Of a DNA stretch of 64,000 bases, positions 45,599 through 58,400 are shown in pieces (position 1 is the first letter of the stretch; the number at the start of each line of letters is the position of its first letter). Position numbers and translations under genes: made by a program. Below the pieces are notes generated by a model that had not been told where the DNA came from, ran no database searches, and worked only from the letters and a program-made list of their open reading frames with translations. This DNA is from Pardosa pseudoannulata (lineage: Eukaryota; Arthropoda; Arachnida; Araneae; Lycosidae), in NCBI GenBank assembly GCA_032207245.1, contig CM063500.1, positions 72,741,019 to 72,805,018 of the forward strand. The letters are read 5' to 3'.

Positions 45599-45769
45599 AT
45601 GGTAATAAGTTGTTGTGTGTATGGCTATACTAAGCGTTTCAAATAAAGTGAATATATTGAATTTTATTACTTTCCTAAAGATCCTACATTGCGAATGCTT
45701 TGGATAAAAGCTATAAAAAGGCAAGGCTGCACTCCAAGTTCTGCGAGAATTTGCGGAAAACATTTTTAG
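45599..45769 (+). pseudogene. THAP-type zinc-finger remnant, copy B
   Basis: The same 57 codons as 39018-39188, with the same stop at codon 16 and the same Tyr at the expected second Cys. Both defects therefore predate the duplication. Confidence 0.7.
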
Positions 45770-46266
45770 AATAATAAAACGTTAACCTTACTGTAGTGTA
45801 ATAGATTATATAAAGTTATTATGCTGTAAAAAAAAATTTGTATTATTAGAAGTTTTTTTTACATTTCTAATGTATTTTCTATGCTTTTGTTAGAATCACT
45901 GTATCTATAAAATATAAATTTTTGTCCTTAAAATGATCAGGTTTTGCACATCTTTATTAGATTCCTATTTATGTTACAATTTATTGTGCTGTTAACATAA
46001 TCAAAGTAGTTTAATGATGATACTTAATACTGTATAATGTGTCATTTTTAAAAATATATATATATACTTTTGTAAGTGCTAAAAAAATCCATTTTGAATT
46101 AATTTGCCAGTTTCTGATGTTTTATCCCTTACCCTTAAATAAAATTTAGTTTTATTGTATACGTGATTCATATCGAAGCTAATAACATACATCGAAAACA
46201 AGCAATGTTGTGCCAGCGAAAAGTTGAGTTGTAGTCAGCAATCGTATTTGTTTACAAACAAGCACT

Positions 46267-47153
46267 CAGGGTTGGAAAAAATCATTTTTTTTTTTTAAAT
46301 CAAAAAATCTGATTTTTTTTATTTAAATCAGATTTTTTTTTATTTAAATCGGATTTTTTTTTTATTTAAATCGGATTTTTTTTAAATCGGATTTTTGATT
46401 TTTTTCTGAATACAAATTTTTATTATTATGTTTTTTGCAATATAAATAGAATAGTTATAAGAAGTAACATCTTATCTAGTATATTCTGCACACTGATTAC
46501 CTAAAATTAAATATATAAATTTTAATCTAAATACATTCTATTATTTTGTAATTGGATAGTGCAAACTCAATAAGATGTCAATTAAAAGAACAAATTAAAT
46601 ATTCTTTTAATGCAAACTATTTATTTAAAAAAACAAATCACAATTATTTTAATATTTTTTTAAGTACCGAATTATGGATTTAAATGTTTCAATAAAAACA
46701 CTCGCTTTGATGCTTTATCCACTCCTCATTGGTTACGAAGGCTAGAATGAACTGAACAATACCAAAAGAAAACTGTCTTTCCATTCCAGCAGATGAAGCC
46801 AGGCTATTGTTATTTGGTAGACAAACTGGATTTCATGTTCTGTAATGCTCTCTTTACCTCCCGTTACATAAAATGAATTCTACCAGTCATAACTAGTCAT
46901 TGTACCTACCCCTACATACTTTCTGATAACAACCCCTAAATTCTTGGAAAGCACATGCTATCTATTTACACTTATTTACTTATTGGTATTACTGTGCTGA
47001 CTGATTCCCAATTCTCCTGTCTTTGGAATATAGGTTTTAAAAGTGAAAAAAAAAATGATTTAAATCAATGATTTTTTTCAAAAAATCAACTGATTTAAAT
47101 CAACTGATTTAAATCAAGATTTAAATCAACTGATTTAAATCATGCCAACCCTA
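46267..47153. mobile_element. hAT-type element (family H3), copy B
   Basis: Copy B of 39681-40563, with changes in the number of subterminal GATTTAAATC repeats. Confidence 0.85.
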
Positions 47154-47685
47154 CATGCACTTTCTCTATAGAGATCAAAGTTCAGGGTAAAATAAATTAT
47201 CTTTATGAAAATGCGTAATAGTAAGTATTTGCATTCGAAAAAATATCAAAGTTTTTCAGAAATTAAACATGAAACATTTATTTTTCCTCGCTCTTTTTTT
47301 TTAAAAGTTTAATAACGCATTTACGTGGAGAATTTTGTTCTATCACAGTAAAAATTAGTTTAAAGATGCTTTTAAATGCAACAAGTAGAACAATTTATAC
47401 TACAGTTTAACAGACCTAGAGAAATCCAATATGGCCAGTACATCTTAAGGTCTAGTTGGCATAAAAATGGTTAAGCAGCACGTTTTGTTCTAAAAAAGTA
47501 AACATTTTAAAACTTAATGAAGAAATATTTCAGCTTTTTCTACATGAAATGTTTTATTTATACAAACGTGGTAAAAGTAGTAGTTTAAATCAAATAGTAA
47601 TTTTAATAATGATCCAATAATAACGTTAATTAGTATTTAAAAAAATTAGTACATAAAATGATTTACAGCTTAATCCCTTGACATA

Positions 47686-47863
47686 TTTTGGTTTGGTTTG
47701 GAGTGCTACGGTCTACTTTTTGCAACACGAGGGCTAATGAGACCGGGACCTACAGCTTAAAGCCGATTCCGAACGGCTACGAACATCCATGCCATTGTGG
47801 AATTCGAACCCATGAACTCCGGTACCGAAGGCCAGCACCCTAACCAATCGGCCATCGTTCGGC
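47686..47863 (-). mobile_element. SINE family A, copy B
   Basis: Copy B of 41126-41301, flanked by the same CCCTTGACATA duplication. Confidence 0.92.
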
Positions 47864-47962
47864 CCTTGACATAGAATGACGTCTGGGAGACGTCAGTCCT
47901 CTCACGTGCCAAAGTATACTTTAACGTCTTCGACAAACGTCCTGCAGTATTATATTAAATCA

Positions 47963-48980
47963 CTAGCATATAGCTCGTCATATGACGGGATCAGTAAAAA
48001 TTTTACTTTTCCAGAATTGTAAAATACCCTACAAGGCAAGTAAAAAAAGGGTTTGTTTTTTGGCTGAGAATTATCTCGTACAAGCTCAATGTGTATCTTC
48101 ATACTCCTTCAAAGTCTCCCGATACTGTGAATGCAGTTCAGAATCACGGTGAATTCATTTAGAAAGATGATTCAAAGTTTTCTTAGCTATGTCGAAATTA
48201 TCGTTGAGGTCTTCCTTTTTTTTTTGCCTCAGTAATTAATAGAAGGAAAGGAAGGAAACTGGCTGCTTCTCACAGGGACTCTAAACGATAGGAATAGTCA
48301 AATTTTTCGACTGGCTATGACGTCATTAAGAGTAACAAAAGTTCCTATCTTCGACATAACCCAACGTGCCGAAATGCACTGCTAGTGACGTCATTAGATA
48401 ATCTAGTGATGTAGATGATCGCCATGAGTAGCAACCATCTACGGTTAAATTTAAAATTATCACATATGTACCTAATCTATTATTGAATCCAAATATAAAA
48501 GAAAATGATTTACGCAATATCTAAGTTCAGTGATAAAACATGAAAATGATGCAGACGATATTTAAATAATTTAAAATACATAATTAAATGAGATGGTTAA
48601 AGGATGCTAGTAAAAATATGGTAGTAAAAATTGTTATTCTTACCAACTTACGTGATAAATTGATAAATTTAATCGCCTGCTCTTAACTAAAATAGGGCTT
48701 GAAATAATGGCATTAAATGCTCGAAAAGGGGGAAAGGGGTGGATTTCGAACGTTTTAAATACGAGAGTATTTTTTTGCTGTGATATGAAGCATATTTATA
48801 CTAATTTATTTTAGAATCAAATTGATAGTTTAGTAGAAGATAAACTTTACTCGCTTTGAATTTTGCTAACCCTAACTCATCAAAAATCCAATATGGATGC
48901 CTCTATCCATTTCAGGTCCAACCGCTTCATAAATTCGAGGACAGACGGACAGATAACTTAGGCTATTATTATATAGGGGA
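47963..48980 (-). mobile_element. Non-autonomous Helitron, copy B
   Basis: Copy B of 41402-42429, with intact CTAG and TC termini. Confidence 0.92.
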
Positions 48981-49850
48981 TAATTTTATACTGTTAATTA
49001 CTGTACATTAGCATCCTATATAAGCCTTCTTAAATGTTACATAGCATTGCCAATTTCTAAATAAAACATTCTTTTTCTGAACTTGCACAAAATTATTCAG
49101 ACGAGCCAAAACTAAATAGCAGCTTTCGAACACATTAGATTCTGTTTTACTAGGATTTCAAGGGATTAATATCAAGAAATATCCAAACATAAATGTACTT
49201 TACCAAATTGATACAGTTCTACTTCAGATCTTTTAAAACTAATCCGACGTAAAGTAAAAATAAAAAACAATTTCATGATCTCATTTTTATACGAAAATTA
49301 TTAACTCGTTAACCCCTTAACTGCCGCATTCTTATATATATGCTTTGGACAGTTAATGCGTCAACTCCTTCATAATGTGTATGATGCATATTCCACTTAT
49401 ACTTTAAATGGTCTATAAGAGAATGTACTTAAAGTAACAGACCACGTTCAAATAGCAATTTTCGTGAAAAATATTGAAAAAAATTTCTTTATTTTAAAAG
49501 ATCAGTTCTTTAGCTTTCGAAAACTGTTTTCAGCTTGTTTCTAGAGTTATTAGAAGTCACGACACAGCTGTTTAATCATCACCGGAAGGGTCGAAAAGAT
49601 ACCGGAAGTTACCAGTTAAAGGGCTTGACTTTGAGTGTTAGCATGAAAAACGTCCTAAATAGCTTATTATAGCTTCTAAATAAATTAGTCCAGCATATTT
49701 CTGAATGTTTATCAAATTATAAAACAATGAATTTATCCAATAAAACCTTTAAATTGAATTTCTGAATAACTGATTTTTGCTACACCACCACACCTGTCAT
49801 AACTGCTAAAATAATTTTAATTAGAATTTAACTGTATGTTTTTAATGATG

Positions 49851-50027
49851 TTATGTATGCATTGAACCTCAGGATTATAAATATATTTATTTTGAGATAA
49901 GTTACGGGCATTTGTGTTAGAAACTTCATTATTTTTTTCCTTGAATTTTTGTTCTAAATTACTTGATTGGCTATAGCTCATTTATACTTTAGAATATTTT
50001 CATTTTGGAGGTTCAATGCATACATAA
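49851..50027. mobile_element. Small MITE with perfect 20-bp inverted ends
   Basis: TTATGTATGCATTGAACCTC (49851-49870) and its exact reverse complement (50008-50027) bound 137 bp of AT-rich DNA. TA at the outer ends may be the target site, as in Tc1/mariner elements. Confidence 0.65.
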
Positions 50028-50100
50028 TGGATATATGTCTACATTTATCGAAGAAAAAGAGAGATGTTGTGTATTTTTTTTTAGTTAGGAGTGTTGGCGT

Positions 50101-50691
50101 TGTAACGTCGCAACATACATACAATTCCTTATTTGTTGGGGCTTAGTAAAAACAATCGCTTAAAGTCCTAGACTTTATTATCTCGATTATCTACACTATA
50201 TACATGATATAAAACATCATCGTTGGGAGAAACAACCTTCTCCTCCAGCCCCCGACAACACACGGCCTTGTTCTTGGTTGGTTGGTTGGGAGCACTACGG
50301 TCTACTTTTTTGCAACACGATGGCTAATGAGACCGGGACCTACTGTTTAAAGCAGATTCCGAACGGCTACGAACATCCATGCCACAGTGGGATTCGAACC
50401 CACGAACTCCTGTTCCGAAGGTCAGTGCCCTAACCATTCGGCCATCGTTCGGCGCCTTGTTCTTGAAAGACCCCTCGCAAAAACAGGGGGAGAAAAAAGG
50501 GCTGAGAGCAAGGGAGTGGTCAGCGGACTGGACTCCTCAATGATAGCCGGCATTCCACACAGATGTATGCAGGGACATAAAATTCCGAAACCCCTCTGGG
50601 CCCGGAACTCTTGCCCCTTTCAGGGGAATAAATTCCCACGGGTCCTGAGAATGACCGACCCTCTATAGCTCTCTTGTGACCAGCTGCCACA
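50101..50691 (-). mobile_element. Solo LTR with nested SINE
   Basis: On the minus strand it starts TGTGGCAGCTGG and ends GCGACGTTACA. The 4-bp duplication GCGT flanks it (50097-50100 and 50692-50695). An AATAAA signal lies on the minus strand at about 50168-50180. Without the SINE it is about 400 bp. The GC-rich 5' half (50454-50690) differs from the surroundings, as in the solo LTR at 21997. Confidence 0.7.
50277..50453 (-). mobile_element. SINE family A in solo LTR
   Basis: Perfect 12-bp duplication GCCTTGTTCTTG (50265-50276 and 50454-50465). Full length with a GGTT-repeat tail. It is the innermost layer of a nest of three. Confidence 0.93.
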
Positions 50692-50997
50692 GCGTAAAGT
50701 CAAAAAATTATTGTTTTTCCTCTATTTTTTGCCAACTTTTAAGACAATATATATGCATTTATGTTTATCTTCATATTTCTCTATGTTTTATAACCTATTA
50801 ATGCAGTAACTAAAAAAAATATTTCCATAAAAAAACTTATTTAAAAATTTTGGCTCCGAAAGTGGTCGGTTACCTTAAATGACAAACATGAATTGACTAA
50901 AAAATATACAATATGAAGGCGGATATATACGACCAAGACCGTTAAAGTATGGACCACGCAGGACGTATATACACGCCAGCGGCAGTTAAGGGGTTAA

Positions 50998-51359
50998 AAA
51001 TGGGTATTTAAAATACTCAATTATAAATCTGAATTTACTTACCTAAAGAGGAATCAAACCGCATATTTTCTACAACATAACCAGAAGGATGAATGTACCA
51101 GACCTTTGCTCTTACTCTCCAACATAACATTCAACATGGAAAACAAAAAATATTAGAGTATCAAATATAAGTTATTTAAAATATCTGTATTTTAATAGAA
51201 TTTAATATAAATATAATATCTATATTTAAATAGAAATGAAGAATAATTTTGTGGGGACAACTGAAAATGCCGAACTAAGTTTAAACACATTTTTATAGAA
51301 TTGTATTAGCATTAGTATATCCGAGAGTGCTGAGACGCACACTTAAATAGAAATTTCTA
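50998..51359. other. No gene seen
   Basis: AT-rich sequence without recognised repeats. Confidence 0.6.
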
Positions 51360-51491
51360 TTAACACTTCGCGTGCGGGCAACGTATTTTTACGTTTTTTT
51401 TTGCAGTCTGTCACAGGAGCGCGGGTCACTTAAAAATACGTACGTAGTAGATTTTTGGTGGATACCCGCTAACCACCACAAATCTCTTTAG

Positions 51492-51770
51492 CACTAGATT
51501 GCCCAAGGCAGTCATTTTGACTGTTTTTTAATTTCAATTAGAAAAACAATTATGAAATATAATGACACAATTTCTTAGAATTTGATGACTTTTTCTATAA
51601 CATATAAATGGGTTTATGAATAATTGTAGTTACTTTCGCCCTCCTTTATTATATAATATTAAAAATTAATTTTAAACAAATTTCTTTACATTTGTTATTT
51701 TTTCACAATGCAGTCATTTTGACTGTTTTTGGGTAATATAGGTATACAAGAAATCTCGGGCAATCTAGTG
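51492..51770. mobile_element. TTAA MITE (family T7) nested in T6
   Basis: Ends CACTAGATTGCCC and GGGCAATCTAGTG are perfect inverted repeats. TTAG (51488-51491) and TTAA (51771-51774) flank it. Near each end is the palindrome CAGTCATTTTGACTG. It is 279 bp. Confidence 0.82.
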
Positions 51771-51988
51771 TTAAATACGTTTAATTATATGTTTGTGTGA
51801 CATTATGTGCGTGTTTGAGTTGCTATGCAACGTTTTGCATTTTTTCTTTCCACAAGTTATGATTGTCGAGTTACTCGGGTTTTTTGTTGCGTTATTTCGT
51901 CTTCCATCGAATTCCTAGCTCCAGAACGAAGGTCATGTTTTGTCAATTTGAAATTTTGTTTTTTATTGTTAAATACTAAATTGATAAA

Positions 51989-52039
51989 ATGACCCGTTGT
52001 GACAAAGATAGTGATGAAGAAATATGCTCTGACAGATAA
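51989..52039 (+). pseudogene. Transposase-start remnant in T6
   Basis: MTRCDKDSDEEICSDR followed by TAA. The composition suits the acidic N terminus of piggyBac-like transposases and the position inside a TTAA element supports it, but 16 codons cannot prove it. Confidence 0.35.
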
Positions 52040-52439
52040 TCGGACTATAATATTAAAAATCGTTTATTTTTGTGATTTCGTAAAAATATTGGGTTCCTTT
52101 TTGTTAAATAATCATACAGTATACATTAAATTTTAAAATAAAAAAGGTTTCGTTCATAAAAACAAAGTTTTCGATTTACTGCGTTTTTTCTGATTAACTA
52201 AACTTTGGTGCGATTCACGAAAAAACGCCCACTGCATGCGTAAGTTGGGGTGAAGTATACCCGCATGACAAGTGATAAAAAAACATTAAAAATAAAATTT
52301 ATCTGTGTCGCGAAGTAAACAGATATTCTCCCGATTCATTAAATCTTTATATACATAGTGATACCTACTCTGTAAAATAATTAACATCCCACCAGACCAT
52401 ATTCTTCCGATTTCCAATCGGACTATTTTTTTAACATTT

Positions 52440-55400
52440 ATATTTCATGTTTCTTTATAAGAGTTTAAATATCAGTACTAACTACGTTTTATTGTAAAAT
52501 ATTAGTCGTATTTATTGATAAATGGTATCTTAACTGCAGACTTTCAATTACACTGCAATAATATTTAAGATATCAGCACTCAAGATAAGCACAAATATTC
52601 TTTGAATACATTACATTGCATCAATCTTCTAGTAATAGGGTTTGACAAAAGTGACAGTTAATGCAAAGTAAGAAATAGTAACAAACATTGCCCAATTTGC
52701 TATAAACATTTTAACTGAAGTACCTTCTGAATTTGTCGTAAAGATCAATTGCAATGCATGGTAGCGAAAACGACTGACCTAACATTTAACGTGGTTGCAC
52801 TCACTAAGAGCACACATATTTTTAGAATAATCTGGCATTGCAACTGTCTTCTAGTAATACAGGGTGACATAAAATGATAATTACTGCAGTTTAAAATTAT
52901 TTAAATACGCTGGCACAAGTGCTATAGAAATTACATTTCCAGTATAGATCGGCTTGAATTTGCCGTGACTCCCAGTTGCAATGCATGGAATGTCCTTAAG
53001 ACTGCCCTAACATTTAATGTGGTTGCACTCACTAAGAGCACATATTTTTAGAATAATCTGGCATTGCAACTGTCTTCTAGTAATACAGGGTACCATAAAA
53101 TGATAATTACTGCAGTTTAAAATTATTTAAATACGCTGGCACAAGTGCTATAGAAATTACTTTTCCAGTATAGATCGGCTTGAATTTGCCATGAATCCCA
53201 GTTGCAATGCATGGAATGTCCTTACGACTGCCCTAACATTTAATGTGGTTGCACTCACTAAGAGCACAAATATTTTTAGAATAATCTGGCATTGCAACTG
53301 TCTTCTAGTAATACAGGGGGACATAAAATGATAATTACTGCAGTGTAAAATTATTTAAATACGCCGGCACAAGTGCTATAGAAATTACATTTCCAGTATA
53401 TATCGGCTTGAATTTGCCGTGAATCCCAGTTGCAATGCATGGAAGCCGATACCACTGACCTAACATTTAATGTGGTTGCACTCACTAAGAGCACAAATAT
53501 TTTTAGAATAATCTGGCATTGCAACTGTCTTCTAGTAATACTGGGTGGCATAAAATAGTAATTACTGCAGTATAAAATTATTTAATTACGCCGGAACAAG
53601 TGCTATAGAAATTACATTTCCAGTATAGATCGGCTTGAATTTGCCATGAATCCCAGTTGCAATGCATGGAAGCCAATACGACAGCCCTAACATTTAATGT
53701 AGGTGCACTCACTATGAGCACACATATTCTTAGAATAATCTAGCATTGCAACTGTCTTCTACTAATACAAGGTGACAAAAAATAGCAATTACTGCAGAGT
53801 AAAATTATTTAAATACGCCGTACAAGTGCTATAGAAATTACATTTCCTGTATAGATCGGCTTGAATTTGCCATGAATCCCAGTTGCAATGCATGGAAGCC
53901 AATACGACTGCCCTAACATTTAATGTGGTTGCACTCACTAAGAGCACAAATATTTTTAGAATAATCTGGCATTGCAACTGTCTTCTAGTAATACTGGGTG
54001 GCATAAAATAGTAATTACTGCAGTATAAAATTATTTAATTACGCCGGAACAAGTGCTATAGAAATTACATTTCCAGTATAGATCGGCTTGAATTTGCCGT
54101 GACTCCCAGTTGCAATGCATGGAAGCCAATAGGACTGCCGTAACTTTTAATGTGGTTGCACTCACTAAGAGCACAAATATTTTTAGAATAATCTGGCATT
54201 GCAACTGTCTTCTAGTAATACTGGGTGGCATAAAATAGTAATTACTGCAGTGTAAAATTATTTAATTACGCCGGAACAAGTGCTATAGAAATTACATTTC
54301 CAGTATAGATCGGCTTGAATTTGCCATGAATCCCAATTGCAATGCATGGAAGCCAATACGACAGCCCTAACATTTAATGTAGGTGCACTCACTAAGAGCA
54401 CAAATATTTTTAGAATAATCTGGCATTGCAACTGTCTTCTAGTAATACAGGGGGACATAAAATGATAATTACTGCAGTATAAAATTATTTAAATACGCTG
54501 TCACAAGTGCTATAGATATTACATTTCCAGTATATATCGGCTTGAATTTGCCGTGAATCCCAGTTGCAATGCATGGAAGCCGATACCACTGACCTAACAT
54601 TTAATGTGGTTGCACTCACTAAGAGCACACATATTTTTAGAATAATCTGGCATTGCAACTGTCTTCTAGTAATACAGGGTGGCATAAAATGATAATTACT
54701 GCAGTGTAAAATTATTTAAATACGCTGGCACAAGTGCTATAGAAATTACATTTCCAGTATAGATCGGCTTGAATTTGCCGTGAATCCCAGTTGCAATGCA
54801 TGAAAGCTAATACGACTGCCCTAACATTTAATGTGGTTGCACTCACTAAGAGCACAAATATTTTTAGAATAATCTGGCATTGCAACTGTCTTCTAGTAAT
54901 ACTGGGTGGCATAAAATAGTAATTACTGCAGTGTAAAATTATTTAATTACGCCGGAACAAGTGCTATAGAAATTACATTTCCAGTATAGATCGGCTTGAA
55001 TTTGCCGTGACTCCCAGTTGCAATGCATGGAAGCCGATACGACAGCCCTAACATTTAATGTGGGTGCACTCACTAAGAGCACACATATTTTTAGAATAAT
55101 CTGGCATTGCAACTGTCTTCATATAATACAGGGTGACATAAAATGATAATTACTGCAGTGTAAAATTATTTAAATACGCTGGCACAAGTGCTATAGAAAT
55201 TACATTTCCTGTATAGATCGGCTTGAATTTGCCATGAATCCCAGTTGCAATGCATGGAAGCAAATACGACTGCCCTAACATTTAATATGGTTGCACTCAC
55301 TAAGAGCACAAATACTTTTAGAATAATCTGGCATTGCAACTGTCTTCTAGTAATACAGGGGGACATAAAATGATAATTACTGCAGTATAAAATTATTTAA

Positions 55401-58400
55401 ATACGCTGTCACAAGTGCTATAGATATTACATTTCCAGTATATATCGGCTTGAATTTGCCGTGAATCCCAGTTGCAATGCATGAAAGCTAATATGACTGC
55501 CCTAACATTTAATGTGGGTGCACTCACTAAGAGCACACATATTTTTAGAATAATCTGGCATTGCAACTGTCTTCTAGTAATACAGGGTGACATAAAATGA
55601 TAATTACTGCAGTGTAAAATTATTTAAATACGCCGGTACAAGTGCTATAGAAATTACATTTCCTGTATAGATCGGCTTGAATTTGCCGTGAATCCCAGTT
55701 GCAATGCATGGAAGCCAATACGACTGCCCTAACATTTAATGTGGGTGCACTCACTAAGAGCACACATATTTTTAGAATAATCTGGCATTGCAACTGTCTT
55801 CTAGTAATACAGGGCGACATAAAATGATAATTACTGCAGTGTAAAATTATTTAAATACGCCGTACAAGTGCTATAGAAATTACATTTCCTGTATAGATCG
55901 GCTTGAATTTGCCATGAATCCCAGTTGCAATGCATAGAAGCCAATACGACTGCCCTAACATTTAATGTGGTTGCACTCACTAAGAGCACAAATATTTTTA
56001 GAATAATCTGGCATTGCAACTGTCTTCTAGTAATACTGGGTGGCATAAAATAGTAATTACTGCAGTGTAAATTTATTTAATTACGCCGGAACAAGTGCTA
56101 TAGAAATTACATTTCCAGTATAGATCGGCTTGAATTTGCCGTGAATCCCAGTTGCAATGCATGGAAGTCAATACGACAGCCCTAACATTTAATGAGGGTG
56201 AACTCACTGAGCACACATATTTTTAGAATAATCTGGCATTGCAACTGTCTTCTAGTAATACAGGGTGACATAAAATGATAATTAATGCAGTGTAAAATTA
56301 TTTAAATACGCCGGCACAAGTGCTATAGAAATTACATTTCCAGTATAGATCGGCTTGAATTTGCCATGAATCCCAATTGCAATGCATGGAAGCCAATACG
56401 ACAGCCCTAACATTTAATGTGGTTGCACTCACTAAGAGCACATATTTTTAGAATAATCTGGCATTGCAACTGTCTTCATATAATACAGGGTACCATAAAA
56501 TGATAATTACTGCAGTTTAAAATTATTTAAATACGCTGGCACAAGTGCTATAGAAATTACATTTCCAGTATAGATCGGCTTGAATTTGCCATGAATCCCA
56601 GTTGCAATGCATGGAAGCCAATACGACAGCCCTAACATTTAATGTTTGTGCACTTACTATGAGCACACATTTTTAGAATAATCTGGCTTGCAACTGTCTT
56701 CTACTAATACAGGGTGACATAAAATGATAATTACTGCAGTGTAAAATTATTTAAATACGCCGGCACAAGTGCTATAGAAATTACATTTCCTGTATAGATC
56801 GGCTTGAATTTGCCATGAATCCCAGTTGCAATGCATGGAAGCCGATACCACTGACCTAACATTTAATGTGGTTGCACTCACTAAGAGCACAAATATTTTT
56901 AGAATAATCTGGCATTGCAACTGTCTTCTAGTAATACTGGGTGGCATAAAATAGTAATTACTGCAGTGTAAAATTATTTAATTACGCCGGAAAGTGCTAT
57001 AGAAATTACATTTCCAGTATAGATCGGCTTGAATTTGCCGTGACTCCCAGTTGCAATGCATGGAATGTCCTTAAGACTGCCCTAACATTTAATGTGGTTG
57101 CACTCACTAAGAGCACAAATATTTTTAGAATAATCTGGCATTGCAACTGTCTTCTAGTAATACTGGGTGGCATAAAATAGTAATTACTGCAGTGTAAATT
57201 TATTTAATTACGCCGGAACAAGTGCTATAGAAATTACATTTCCAGTATAGATCGGCTTGAATTTGCCGTGACTCCCAGTTGCAATGCATGGAATGTCCAT
57301 ACGACAGCCCTAACATTTAATGTGGTTGCACTCACTAAGAGCACAAATATTTTTAGAATAATCTGGCATTGCAACTGTCTTCTAGTAATACTGGGTGGCA
57401 TAAAATAGTAATTACTGCAGTGTAAATTTATTTAATTACGCCGGAACAAGTGCTATAGAAATTACATTTCCAGTATAGATCGGCTTGAATTTGCCGTGAC
57501 TCCCAGTTGCAATGCATGGAATGTCCTTAAGACTGCCCTAACATTTAATGTGGTTGCACTCACTAAGAGCACAAATATTTTTAGAATAATCTGGCATTGC
57601 AACTGTCTTCTAGTAATACTGGGTGGCATAAAATAGTAATTACTGCAGTGTAAAATTATTTAATTACGCCGGAAAGTGCTATAGAAATTACATTTCCAGT
57701 ATAGATCGGCTTGAATTTGCCATGAATCCCAGTTGCAATGCATGGAAGCCAATACGACTGCCCTAACATTTAATGTGGTTGCACTCACTAAGAGCACAAA
57801 TATTTTTAGAATAATCTGGCATTGCAACTGTCTTCTAGTAATACAGGGGGGCATAAAATGATAATTACTGCAGTGTAAAATTATTTAAATACACCGGCAC
57901 AAGTGCTATAGAAATTACATTTCCAGTATAGATCGGCTTGAATTTGCCGTGAATCCCAGTTGCAATGCATGGAAGCCGATACCACTGACCTAACATTTAA
58001 TGTGTGTGCACTCACTAAGAGCACACATATTTTTAGAATAATCTGGCATTGCAACTGTCTTCATATAATACAGGGTACCATAAAATGATAATTACTGCAG
58101 TGTAAAATTATTTAAATACGCCGGCACAAGTGCTATAGAAATTACATTTCCAGTATAGATCGGCTTGAATTTGCCATGAATCCCAGTTGCAATGCATGGA
58201 AGCCAATACGACTGCCCTAACATTTAATGTGGTTGCACTCACTAAGAGCACACATATTTTTAGAATAATCTGGCATTGCAACTGTCTTCTAGTAATACAG
58301 GGTGACATAAAATGATAATTACTGCAGTGTAAAATTATTTAAATACGCCGGTACAAGTGCTATAGAAATTACATTTCCTGTATAGATCGGCTTGAATTTG

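Larger units (their letters stand above)
43221..49775. repeat. Tandem duplication, copy B (about 6.6 kb)
   Basis: Follows copy A directly. It starts inside the H1 hAT element at GAAAACCGGA and continues past the copy A end point into the rest of the T5 TTAA element. Small gaps and substitutions separate it from copy A, suggesting a fairly recent event. Confidence 0.95.
49313..50993. mobile_element. TTAA element (family T5), complete
   Basis: TTAA lies at 49309-49312 and 50994-50997. Ends CCCCTTAACTGCCGC and GCGGCAGTTAAGGGG are perfect 15-bp inverted repeats. Inside are a 177-bp MITE (49851-50027) and a solo LTR (50101-50691) that itself carries a SINE. Without these the element is about 900 bp. 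No transposase was found. Piggybac-like mobilisation is inferred from the TTAA. Confidence 0.85.
51364..52274 (+). mobile_element. piggyBac-like deletion derivative (family T6)
   Basis: TTAA (51360-51363) at left and ATAA (52275-52278) at right. Ends CACTTCGCGTGCGGG and CCCGCATGACAAGTG are imperfect inverted repeats. A short acidic ATG frame (51989-52039) may be the start of the lost transposase. A smaller TTAA MITE interrupts it at 51492-51770. Confidence 0.7.
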
